Source: Candidatus Shapirobacteria bacterium
GTDB taxonomy: Bacteria > Patescibacteriota > Microgenomatia > UBA12405
Direction: 5' to 3'
NCBI GenBank assembly: GCA_009885205.1
Contig: VFLE01000084.1
Coordinates: 1-7,831 of the forward strand
DNA length: 7,831 bases
Of this stretch, positions 1 to 6,367 are shown piece after piece; positions within the stretch are counted from its first letter, which is position 1; each line of letters begins with the position of its first letter. The translations under genes and the position numbers were made by a program. A model generated the notes under the pieces. It saw nothing but the letters and a program-made list of their open reading frames with translations, was not told where the DNA came from and made no database searches.

Positions 1-43
1 AGGACTAAAAACAAAAAGAAAAATGAAAATTATTAACCAAATT

Positions 44-175
44 CTACTGGGAAAAGCACCCGAAATTTACCATTAAGCCACAATATCCAACCATACTTGC
101 GTTGACAAGTCCATCTAAACCAATTTCACCTTGACATTCATTATTGATGATTTCACAGATAATTATTCTACCCAT
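44..175 (-). CDS. possible small ORF, 43 residues, unknown
   Basis: A 43-codon ATG-to-TAG frame begins 14 bp after the stop of the recombinase gene and runs the same way. It has four cysteines (residues 7, 14, 32 and 40) and begins MGRIIICEIINNECQ. I recognise no family. There is no Shine-Dalgarno sequence before the ATG, which lies inside a short CCATA/TATGG inverted repeat. It could be a real small gene translated with the recombinase, the remnant of a longer gene, or chance. It is the only coding candidate I see in positions 1-189, and nothing else is recognisable there. Confidence 0.2.
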   Translation of the reverse strand: MGRIIICEIINNECQGEIGLDGLVNASMVGYCGLMVNFGCFSQ

Positions 176-189
176 AAGTTATGGTTAAT

Positions 190-1053
190 TTATAATTCTT
201 TTAATTTTATTCCCTTCGTTTCTTCTTTATTATCAATCAATTCCAAATATTTTTCAGTCGTTGAAATTCGTTTATGACCACAAACTTGGGAAACAACATC
301 AATCGGTACTCCCGATTTTAGTTGATAAACAATAAAAGTATTACGCAAATCATTGACCTTTATATCTTTAATATCGGCTTTAGTAAAATATCTATCCAAT
401 AAACTTCGAATATTGCGGGCCAACAACACCCGTCCCGTTTTAGTAATAAACACATTTTTCGATTTACTTTCTCCTCTAATTTCCTCCATATATCTTTTTA
501 AAGCCATTTTGGCCGAATTATTTAGTGGTACGTTTCGAGTTGGGTGGCTTTCATAAGTTTCAATCATAACTTCATTATCCTTAACATCGGTCATTTTCAT
601 GTTTTCAATTTCTTTGATCCGTAATCCCGCTTGCAACATCAGTTCTACAATGGCGGTAGCCCGAATATCGTTGCGGCAAGCGTCACGTAAAGATCTATAT
701 TCCACTGCCTTTAAAATTTTTGGTGCTTCATTTTCATATTTAGGGTGTTTTACTTCTGTTGATGGGTCAATTTCACATTTTCCTTCTTCTTTCAAAAAAG
801 CAAAAAAATTCTTCACCGAATTAAGTTTTCGGGAAATTGATTTGGCCGTATATCCATTGTCAGTCAAATCAGTTTTAAAGCTCTCTATACTTTTAATTGT
901 CACCTCTTCTACTGTTTCTATTTTTTCCTTGGCCAATAAAAAGCGAATTAATTGGTTGATATCGCCTTTATAGGCCACAATTGTGTTAATTGACTTGCCC
1001 CCCGAGGACAAGGTTTTGCTAAACTGATTTAAGGCGTCTACAAGTGTTAACAT
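190..1053 (-). CDS. tyrosine recombinase (XerC/XerD-like) with degraded active site
   Basis: This 287-residue protein has the length and two-domain layout of XerC/XerD-type site-specific recombinases. A helical core-binding (SAM-like) DNA domain covers about residues 1-95 and the catalytic domain about 110-280. Box I is visible as LQAGLRIKEIE, with catalytic Arg145. Box II is NDLRNTF, so Arg237 is kept but the usual His of HxxR is Asn234, and the residue after the Arg is Asn238. The GH of the next motif (His260) and the nucleophile Tyr269 (STTEKY) are present. The beta-hairpin around 163-175 lacks the usual GKGxK lysine, unless the role has moved. It could be a chromosome-dimer resolvase, an integrase, or a weakened relative of either; I see no att repeats. 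A TATAAG-like -10 lies at 1080-1075 upstream of the ATG, and no Shine-Dalgarno sequence is visible. Confidence 0.85.
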   Translation of the reverse strand: MLTLVDALNQFSKTLSSGGKSINTIVAYKGDINQLIRFLLAKEKIETVEEVTIKSIESFKTDLTDNGYTAKSISRKLNSVKNFFAFLKEEGKCEIDPSTEVKHPKYENEAPKILKAVEYRSLRDACRNDIRATAIVELMLQAGLRIKEIENMKMTDVKDNEVMIETYESHPTRNVPLNNSAKMALKRYMEEIRGESKSKNVFITKTGRVLLARNIRSLLDRYFTKADIKDIKVNDLRNTFIVYQLKSGVPIDVVSQVCGHKRISTTEKYLELIDNKEETKGIKLKEL

Positions 1054-1111
1054 TTATTTCTATTGAAAAATTATCTTATAGTACCATTATTTAGGTCACA
1101 AGACAAGCTTT

Positions 1112-1288
1112 ATGATTAAAAACCTAATTATTCGAATTATTCTCGTTTCCATTATATTTTCTTCACTTTTAAGCATCTATCGTCAGGTTATGATTATCCG
1201 TTCCGCCCAAGCTTCCCTTACCCAGCTTGAAACAAAAGTATCTAAACTCGAATTACGAAATAAAGCTTTGCAAGACGCCCTAAAGTAG
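1112..1288 (+). CDS. FtsL/DivIC-like small membrane coiled-coil protein
   Basis: A 58-codon frame from ATG to TAG. Residues 4-24 form one hydrophobic membrane segment with few charges before it (MIKNLIIRII...). A heptad-like stretch follows at about 32-57, including TQLETKVSKLELRNKALQ. One N-terminal helix plus a short periplasmic coiled coil is the architecture of the septum-formation initiator proteins DivIC and FtsL, which bridge FtsQ/DivIB to the septal synthase. At 58 residues it is shorter than the usual 90-120, so the assignment rests on architecture only. It diverges from the recombinase across 58 bp, and the promoter of the following tRNA overlaps its last codons. No Shine-Dalgarno sequence is visible. 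Any small single-pass coiled-coil protein would look alike. Confidence 0.55.
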   Translation: MIKNLIIRIILVSIIFSSLLSIYRQVMIIRSAQASLTQLETKVSKLELRNKALQDALK

Positions 1289-1297
1289 TGCTATACT
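1268..1297 (+). promoter_or_regulatory. promoter of the tRNA-fMet gene
   Basis: TTGCAA (1268-1273) and TATACT (1292-1297) are 18 bp apart, and TG at 1289-1290 makes the -10 an extended one (TGCTATACT). Transcription should begin near 1304, 14 nt before the tRNA. The promoter overlaps the 3' end of the small coding gene. Confidence 0.6.
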
Positions 1298-1317
1298 CAG
1301 GACGTTCTTTTACAACA

Positions 1318-1589
1318 TGCGGGGTAGTGTACGGCTGCACGTGAGGCTAGTAGTATGGGCCCACTGAGCGGTAACGCTCATTGCAAACTTGGCTATATCG
1401 GTGGACATCCGCCTAGGCGGACAATACCGAGGGAACCCTTGATATTATTTCTTAATATTGGGGGACTCCGTAGAGACTAAACGCCAAGCTCCCGTCTTAT
1501 CGGGATGATGATATAGTCCGACACTCTTGGTAACAAGAGATTACAGACAGCATAATCTCACAGACCTGGTTCAACTCCTGGCCCCGCAA
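1318..1589 (+). tRNA. tRNA-fMet(CAU), probable initiator, interrupted by a group I intron
   Basis: The exons are 1318-1348 and 1551-1589. Joined, they fold as a cloverleaf: acceptor TGCGGGG/CCCCGCA (7 pairs), D-stem GTGT/GCAC with a short 6-nt loop, anticodon stem TGAGG/TCTCA, loop CTCATAA and T-arm CCTGG-TTCAACT-CCTGG with one T-T mismatch. The anticodon is CAT. The acceptor stem equals the bacterial initiator stem (CGCGGGG/CCCCGCA, A73) except that base 1 is U, giving a weak U1-A72 pair in place of C1xA72. G2-C71 and C3-G70, known formyltransferase determinants, are kept. It departs from the canonical initiator at 11:24 (U-A instead of A-U) and in the anticodon stem, where GGG/CCC is AGG/UCU. 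A second Met tRNA and a tRNA-Ile(UAU) follow, so initiator is the best reading; elongator Met or lysidine-Ile is less likely. CCA is not encoded (CAA follows A73). Confidence 0.85.
1349..1550 (+). ncRNA. group I intron (IC3-like, 202 nt) in the tRNA-fMet anticodon loop
   Basis: The intron lies between U33 and C34 and carries no endonuclease gene. Splice-site pairings support the ends: the 5' exon GGCT pairs with GGCC of the guide (P1, terminal U.G), the adjoining TATG pairs with CATA of the 3' exon (P10), and the last intron base is G (1550). The core is visible: P2 1365-1370/1375-1380 with a GTAA loop; P3 CTTGGC 1388-1393 with GCCAAG 1483-1488; P7 GACTA 1475-1479 with TAGTC 1514-1518; P8 CCCG 1491-1494 with CGGG 1501-1504; P9 1524-1529/1534-1539 with a GTAA loop. 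The segments GTAGAGACTA and ATAGTCC resemble the Azoarcus tRNA-Ile intron as I remember it. It should be self-splicing. Confidence 0.93.
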
Positions 1590-1600
1590 CAAACAAGATT

Positions 1601-1622
1601 GTCCCTTTCGAGGGGCTTTTTT
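1601..1622 (+). terminator. rho-independent terminator after tRNA-fMet
   Basis: GTCCCT and AGGGGC form a 6-bp stem with one U.G pair closed by a TTCG tetraloop, followed by six T. It lies 11 nt after the tRNA. Confidence 0.85.
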
Positions 1623-1657
1623 GTGGAAAAAAATTATCATTACAATTAATTTTATGT

Positions 1658-1688
1658 AGGAACAGACCCGTGTGTCTGTTCCTTTTTT
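1658..1688 (+). terminator. second strong terminator
   Basis: AGGAACAGAC (1658-1667) and GTCTGTTCCT (1674-1683) form a perfect 10-bp stem with loop CCGTGT, and six T follow. There is no gene between this and the previous terminator, so it acts as a backup that insulates the next tRNA promoter. On the minus strand it lacks a T-run, so it works in one direction. Confidence 0.8.
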
Positions 1689-1702
1689 AAAATCAGCAAA
1701 TA

Positions 1703-1711
1703 AGCTATAAT
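1703..1711 (+). promoter_or_regulatory. promoter (-10) of the tRNA-Met/tRNA-Ile pair
   Basis: A consensus TATAAT at 1706-1711 is preceded by GC, as in the other GCTATAAT promoters of this window, but lacks the upstream TG at the expected place. Predicted start is about 1718, 4 nt before tRNA-Met. The -35 position (1683-1688) falls in the terminator T-run. Confidence 0.6.
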
Positions 1712-1721
1712 TCCATACGAT

Positions 1722-1795
1722 GGCAGGATAGCTCAATTGGTTAGAGCAGTCGTTTCATAAGCGACAGGTTGTGGGTTCAAGTCCCGCTCCTGCTA
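1722..1795 (+). tRNA. tRNA-Met(CAU), probable elongator
   Basis: A complete cloverleaf: acceptor GGCAGGA/TCCTGCT (first pair G1.U72), D-stem GCTC/GAGC, anticodon stem GTCGT/GCGAC, loop TTCATAA with anticodon CAT, and T-arm GTGGG-TTCAAGT-CCCGC. A73 is followed by CTA, so CCA is not encoded. Elongator-type features, and the initiator-like tRNA upstream, point to elongator methionine. A lysidine-modified Ile tRNA is possible in principle but would be redundant with the tRNA-Ile(UAU) 21 bp downstream, with which it is probably co-transcribed. Confidence 0.92.
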
Positions 1796-1816
1796 CTAAA
1801 ATTTATTTTTAAATTT

Positions 1817-1890
1817 GGGCATGTAGCTCAGCTGGTTAGAGCACCGATCTTATAAGTCGGGGGTCCATGGTTCGAGTCCATGCATGCCTA
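1817..1890 (+). tRNA. tRNA-Ile(UAU)
   Basis: A complete cloverleaf: acceptor GGGCATG/CATGCCT (G1.U72), D-stem GCTC/GAGC, anticodon stem CCGAT/GTCGG, loop CTTATAA with anticodon TAT, T-arm CATGG-TTCGAGT-CCATG and A73. It reads AUA directly; most bacteria use a CAU tRNA modified to lysidine by TilS. CCA is not encoded. A run of seven T (1895-1901) just after the gene may serve as the terminator, and the transporter gene on the other strand ends at 1905. Confidence 0.92.
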
Positions 1891-1904
1891 CAAATTTTTT
1901 TATT

Positions 1905-2771
1905 TTATCTCGCCAGTACCAAAACAGTCGCCCCAATTGTCGCCACTACCGCCGCCAATATTTTCTTTTTCAAATCTTTCCTTTCTTTTAATAAAAATAC
2001 TTCCAGTAAAATTATTATAAAAATAGTGGTATTATTAAGCACATCAATACGCCCTACTTCTCCGCCAATTGAGAGTGCTTTTAGTAAAAACTTTTGATAA
2101 AGAAAAAAGAAAACCACTGACGAAATAATCGACGGAATTAATTTCTTTTGAAATTTGCCAAGTTCAGCAATAATTTGTTTCGGTCGAAAAATAAAACTTG
2201 CCATTCCCACCGAAAAACACAATGCAATTTGATAAAAATCTGGCGAACTTGACAACACAAAATATTTATCAGCCGTATATGCCATTCCAAAAAATAATCC
2301 GCCAAGCAAGGCATAAAGATTATATTTATCAAATTGTAATTTCTTTTGATAATTAACAATTATGATGGCTGAAAAAACAATTACTGCTCCAATAAATTTA
2401 TAAATATTTGTACTCTCTCCAAACCATATTATTCCTAGAGTTGTGGTAATTACCGATGATATTGTTGCCAAAACAGCTGAAATTGACACCGAATTACTTT
2501 TAAAACTTTGATAATAAAACGATCCACCCAAAAAATACAAAATTGCTAATGGGATTAATTTAAAATAAAAATCAATCGATACATTAGGGACAGTAAATCC
2601 AAAAGCTAAAAAATATACTAATGACAATATTCCAATCGAGTTCCATACCAAAAAATTATTAGTAATACTGCTTAATGGTGATTCGCCTTTTAATGAAATT
2701 TTTTGTGATACATCAGCAATAGCGACACAAAGTAATCCAGCTATAGTTAAGGTGAACCAGTTTATTATCAT
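1905..2771 (-). CDS. EamA/DMT-family transporter, candidate amino-acid (Trp) carrier
   Basis: This 288-residue integral membrane protein has the length and ten-helix, two-repeat layout of the drug/metabolite transporter superfamily (EamA). Approximate helices are at 2-20, 40-58, 68-88, 96-116, 124-140, 152-170, 179-196, 211-230, 246-262 and 270-287. Each repeat has the family signature: ATISSVITTTLGIIWFGE ending at Glu119 in the first and FIIILLEVFLLKER with Glu263 in the second, each followed by one more helix. DMT proteins move amino acids, nucleotide sugars or metabolites across the inner membrane, and the substrate cannot be read from sequence. The ATG starts 1 bp after the TrpRS stop codon, so translation is probably coupled. 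Its place at the end of a Trp-attenuated operon suggests a role in tryptophan or amino-acid transport (inference). It converges on tRNA-Ile. Confidence 0.85.
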   Translation of the reverse strand: MIINWFTLTIAGLLCVAIADVSQKISLKGESPLSSITNNFLVWNSIGILSLVYFLAFGFTVPNVSIDFYFKLIPLAILYFLGGSFYYQSFKSNSVSISAVLATISSVITTTLGIIWFGESTNIYKFIGAVIVFSAIIIVNYQKKLQFDKYNLYALLGGLFFGMAYTADKYFVLSSSPDFYQIALCFSVGMASFIFRPKQIIAELGKFQKKLIPSIISSVVFFFLYQKFLLKALSIGGEVGRIDVLNNTTIFIIILLEVFLLKERKDLKKKILAAVVATIGATVLVLAR

Positions 2772-2772
2772 C

Positions 2773-4725
2773 TTATTTTTTTAACAATCCCAACAACCCC
2801 ATTTTTTCCTTAACTTCAACCAAAGTTTCTTGAACTACTTTTCTCGCTCGGGCGGTCCCGTCAATTAATATTTGTTTGGCCAGCTCTGGTCTGTCCTCAT
2901 AAAACTTTCTCTTTTCCCTGATTGGTTTCAAAAAATTATTTAGGGCCACAAACAATTTTTCCTTCACCTCTTTATCACCCACTGTTCCAGTCCTATATCT
3001 ATCTTCAAGATCTTTTACCTCTTCTTTATTAGTATTGAATGCCCGATGATATTCAAACACCGGGTTGCCTTCCACCTTTCCTGGGTCCGTTGCGTGTACT
3101 CGGTTTGGATCGGTATAACATGATTTAATTTTTTGTTTCAATGTCTCTTCGTCATCCGATAGTAAAATTGCATTGCTTCCACTTTTACTCATTTTTGATT
3201 TTCCGTCAGTTCCCACAAGTCTAGCCACTCGGCCAATCATGGCTTCGGGTATGGCAAAAGTATTTCCAAAAGCTTTATTAAAATCGCGGGCAATTTCCCT
3301 AGTTTGTTCTATAACCGGGGACTGATCCTCACCAACTGGCACCAAATTTGCCTTAAATCCCAGTATATCGGCCGCTTGCAAAATTGGGTAGGCGATAAAT
3401 CCCATACTGGCATCTAATTTTTTGTAGACTATTTCTTCTTTCACCGATGGGTTTCGAATGGCTCGGGCATGTGACACCATCGTCATAAAATAGCTGTACA
3501 GTTCCAAGGTTTCCGGTATTTCTGATTCCAAATAAATAGTTGATACTTCCGGGTCAATTCCCACTGACAAATTATCAAGGTAAACATCATAAACATCTTT
3601 ATTTATCTTTTCAAATTTAGTGTAGTCATTGGCATAAGCATGGACGTTGGCCAACAATATATATGTCTGATATTCGTGTTGTAGCTTAACCCTATTTTCC
3701 AAAGTTCCCACAAAATGCCCCAAGTGCAACTTTCCACTCGGTGTATCTCCGGTGAGGATTATCTGTTTTGCTTTAATTTGGGTAATATCAACAATCTTAG
3801 AATTTGGTATTTTAGACAAATCAGAAGTTTTGTACTTAAAAGTAATTTCCAAACTTCCGGCACCTCCGTATATAAATTCTTTTTCCAACACCTTTTTATC
3901 AACAAAAGTTGGTAATCCAGTCAAAAAATGAGCCGCTCCCGAGGGTAGTCCAGTTAACTTTGTAAATTCGTCAGGACTGGCGATTTTCAAATTACTGACC
4001 CCTAAAAGTTGTTTAGTTTTTTCAATATTTAGCTCAGTGTCCCCCCGGCGGATTATGGCTACATATTTATCGTCGGCTTTCATTACTAGAGTGGCTGAGC
4101 TTTCCGCCATTGGTTTACCCAAAAACAGCATCACCTCGGAAACTTCCTTCATTACAGGGTGCTCAATCAATTTATAGTCAATTTTTAGTGACTCTAACTT
4201 TTGGCCATATTCTTGGACTATTTTACCCGTATCAATTATTGTCTTTGTTTCTCTAACCACGTTTTCCAAAGCCAAATCAATTTTTTTAGCATTGGTAAAT
4301 TTTTGCAAATTATCAGGGATGATTTTCAAATCATATTCCGGGTGACCAGTACCAAGATATATATAATCAATTTCAAAAATAGTCTGATCCATCAATGTTT
4401 CCATTGTTGGATTGTACGGTGACACATAGCCTACGTCACATTGGGTTAATTCTTTAACTTCATCACGAGTTATTAATTTCAAGTTATTGATTTTAAAAAG
4501 TTTCTTTATTTTTGACGAATCAATTTGGTGGTCATCACGTCGCAAGACTGAAATAAATTTGTCATCTGCTCGGTAGATCAAAGTCGAAACACCTTGCTTG
4601 GCCTCAATTCCCAAAAACGCCAACCCTTCCTCAACGGTGGTAATTACTCCATGATGTATTTGCTCAAATTCAATACCACTATTGTTAAGCGCATCGATTG
4701 TTATTTTATATTTTGGATATTCCAT
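2773..4725 (-). CDS. trpS: tryptophanyl-tRNA synthetase with two N-terminal YbaK/ProX editing-type domains
   Basis: A 650-residue protein; a normal TrpRS has about 330. Residues 319-650 are a full class I TrpRS: TGDTPSGKLHLGH holds the HIGH motif (HLGH 334-337), YPILQAADIL at 446-455 and VPVGEDQ at 462-468 are TrpRS hallmarks, KMSKS is at 511-515, and the C-terminus ARARKVVQETLVEVKEKMGL is typical. It charges tRNA-Trp in the cytoplasm. Residues 1-150 and 165-315 are two divergent copies of the YbaK/ProX fold, which hydrolyses mischarged tRNAs and is usually free-standing or inserted in ProRS. The lysine conserved in YbaK-type deacylases (YKTLL) is replaced by Ser47 (VSTLI) and Ala211 (SATLV), so editing may be altered or lost and the domains may bind tRNA instead. 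The [4Fe-4S] cysteines of some TrpRS are absent. The gene lies 27 bp after the phosphatase-like gene in an operon headed by tRNA-Trp. No Shine-Dalgarno sequence is visible. Confidence 0.93.
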   Translation of the reverse strand: MEYPKYKITIDALNNSGIEFEQIHHGVITTVEEGLAFLGIEAKQGVSTLIYRADDKFISVLRRDDHQIDSSKIKKLFKINNLKLITRDEVKELTQCDVGYVSPYNPTMETLMDQTIFEIDYIYLGTGHPEYDLKIIPDNLQKFTNAKKIDLALENVVRETKTIIDTGKIVQEYGQKLESLKIDYKLIEHPVMKEVSEVMLFLGKPMAESSATLVMKADDKYVAIIRRGDTELNIEKTKQLLGVSNLKIASPDEFTKLTGLPSGAAHFLTGLPTFVDKKVLEKEFIYGGAGSLEITFKYKTSDLSKIPNSKIVDITQIKAKQIILTGDTPSGKLHLGHFVGTLENRVKLQHEYQTYILLANVHAYANDYTKFEKINKDVYDVYLDNLSVGIDPEVSTIYLESEIPETLELYSYFMTMVSHARAIRNPSVKEEIVYKKLDASMGFIAYPILQAADILGFKANLVPVGEDQSPVIEQTREIARDFNKAFGNTFAIPEAMIGRVARLVGTDGKSKMSKSGSNAILLSDDEETLKQKIKSCYTDPNRVHATDPGKVEGNPVFEYHRAFNTNKEEVKDLEDRYRTGTVGDKEVKEKLFVALNNFLKPIREKRKFYEDRPELAKQILIDGTARARKVVQETLVEVKEKMGLLGLLKK

Positions 4726-4752
4726 ATTTATGTCTAAATTTTAACATTTAAA

Positions 4753-5331
4753 TTAACTAATAATTATTTCGACTGTTTGGAGTCGCCCCATAGTTTCTTT
4801 TTCTGGTTTATAGATTTTGGATAATTTTTCAAAATTAGTAAACATTTCATCACCCAATTTATAATAGGCTTCAAATTGTTTTATTAAATAAGCGTGTGAT
4901 ACGGACAAAGTAACGCTATTATCTGGAATAACTTCAACAACTTTCTCAAATTTATTAATTATTTCTCGGTTATCTTCCAATAATTTGTTTTCAAAAAACG
5001 CTTTTAAATACCTTTTTCTTAATACATCAAAAGCATTATTTCCTAAATTTTCAAATTCATTTTTTGAAATAATCTTTTCCAAATCAAACTTTAGTGGTAG
5101 TAATTCGTCCACGATTTTTATTTGATTACCAAAACATTTCGCCGTTTCTACACACTGACTGCTTGAAGCGCAAATTATTTGATCAAAAAGCATTTTTGGC
5201 ATGTCTCTAACTTTGCTGTCTAATTTTGGAAAGGCATTCCCCATTGCCGTTTCTCTAATACTTTCGTACAAAGATAAGTTGGGCAAATGATAGTTGATTT
5301 TTCCACTGGTCATAAAAATAATTTTTTTCAT
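4753..5331 (-). CDS. degenerate histidine-phosphatase-like protein
   Basis: A 192-residue protein whose layout follows the histidine phosphatase (phosphoglycerate-mutase-like) superfamily. The N-terminal strand KKIIFMTSGKIN sits where LVRHGET is expected, CASSSQCVETA (54-64) where SSPLxRAxxTA is expected, and VTLSVSHAYLI (140-150) matches the late VVSHGGxI motif, keeping His146. The catalytic RHG is TSG (Thr8-Ser9-Gly10), so the phosphorylated histidine and its arginine are missing, and the second arginine is also absent. If the family is right it is probably not a working phosphatase and may bind a phosphorylated ligand or a partner. The ATG overlaps the upstream stop by four bases (ATGA), so translation is coupled. 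Family assignment is by motif spacing only and could be wrong. Confidence 0.5.
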   Translation of the reverse strand: MKKIIFMTSGKINYHLPNLSLYESIRETAMGNAFPKLDSKVRDMPKMLFDQIICASSSQCVETAKCFGNQIKIVDELLPLKFDLEKIISKNEFENLGNNAFDVLRKRYLKAFFENKLLEDNREIINKFEKVVEVIPDNSVTLSVSHAYLIKQFEAYYKLGDEMFTNFEKLSKIYKPEKETMGRLQTVEIIIS

Positions 5332-6261
5332 TTTGGTAGTGTTGAAATGTTTAACTCAACCAATGGCATATTTGGCAAGTAGTTGCCTTTTGCTGACTGT
5401 TCTACCGAAATTTCTCTCGACAATAGGTGATTCATTAACAGAAAGTTTGGTGTGGTGTGATTGACTGCGATAATCCTTCCACCTGAATATTCTCTCATCA
5501 ACTTAGCAAAAGTTACATAATGTGCCCTTTGACGAAACAAATGTTGCATCCCTGCCTCTTTGGAAACATTACCAATTAATGTTTTAATAAGTGGTAATCT
5601 GGCTTGATAATCGCGGTCAACAATCCTCGCCTCATTTCCGCCTTTTTTATATTCTTCGATTAATCGATCATAGCTCAGTTGAAAAACTTGGTTAAAATTT
5701 GTCTCGCCAAAAAAATCTAAAAATCGATAAGCTGCACTTTTTGGATAATCTAATCTTTTTGATATTTTATCGACACTAGACTGACATCGTCCAATAAATT
5801 CTGTTGAGCTTAAATTTAATTTATATAAAAATGGCAATAAGTCAACTTCAGTATCAGCCAACAACACTAAATGTTGCACATTTACTCCAGCCTCCACCAA
5901 TTTTTTTACTGCCGGCGGAATCGATTGCAGATGAACTTCTGTGTTAGGTGAAATGCCATCGTTTAGCCCTCGATATGTTGGACGACCTTCACTGTCAACT
6001 TCATAATCAGGGCATATCGACGACACCACTTTTAATTCCATTCCCGTCTTTTTTGAAAGCAAAATTACCTCGCTTGTTCTGTTAACCAATCCTTGGTCTT
6101 TTTGACTTCCGTTTGAAAGGGGTAATGAGTTTAAGAATTCAGTTGCTAACTCGACAGATATATTTTTTTCATTATTGCCAAACTGACCTCCGTGAGATTT
6201 CGGGCACAGTAAATCCTTGTTTTATTGTTAATTCTAATTGTTCTAATTTTTTGTTGTTCAT
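5328..6261 (-). CDS. unrecognised operon protein, 5' end split by a +1 frame change
   Basis: The main frame ends at TGA 5328-5330 and is open upstream to about 6221, but its only usual start is TTG 6089, with AAGGA touching it, too close for a Shine-Dalgarno sequence. An ATG at 6261 opens another frame (MNNKKLEQLELTIKQG...) that stops at 6172-6174. Joining the two by a +1 shift between 6221 and 6175 gives one protein of about 310 residues, which is the likely original product. From the TTG (253 residues) I see SSICPDYE (23-30), GLNDGIS (41-47), LVLLADTE (74-81), a basic/aromatic stretch HLFRQRAHYVTF (183-194) and a C-terminal AVNHTTPNF region. This looks like a soluble alpha/beta enzyme, but I recognise no family. 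It lies between tRNA-Trp and the phosphatase-like gene, overlapping the latter by four bases. The shift may be a sequencing error, a mutation or programmed. Confidence 0.7.
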
Positions 6262-6367
6262 ATTTTTAAAATTTAATAATTTAATAAAAGAAAAGTTTAA
6301 AGTCACCAGAATATTCGCCATCGTGACGGACAAATTATTAAAAATATTTTTATTAAATATTTCATAG

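Noticed and set aside
1318..1589. tmRNA (ssrA), suggested by a tRNA-like 3' end far from a matching 5' end
   Set aside because: There is no tag reading frame, the 5' half has a full D-arm and anticodon stem, and the insert shows group I P3/P7/P8 pairing plus matched P1/P10.
1497..1736. 79-codon frame on the minus strand
   Set aside because: It lies across the intron end, tRNA 3' exon and two terminators, which explain the sequence.
1722..1795. tRNA-Ile(CAU) needing lysidine
   Set aside because: The neighbouring tRNA-Ile(UAU) already reads AUA, so elongator Met is the simpler reading; genome-wide data could change this.
190..1890. Integrative element with the recombinase and a tRNA attachment site
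   Set aside because: No direct repeat of a tRNA 3' end and no cargo genes were seen; the tRNAs are intact and separated from the recombinase by a coding gene.
5328..6089. Cyclodipeptide synthase, because of DGISPNTE and a tRNA/synthetase context
   Set aside because: The GISxxNSYF motif is not matched beyond GIS, the later Tyr/Glu catalytic pair is not visible, and the projected length (about 310) is too long.
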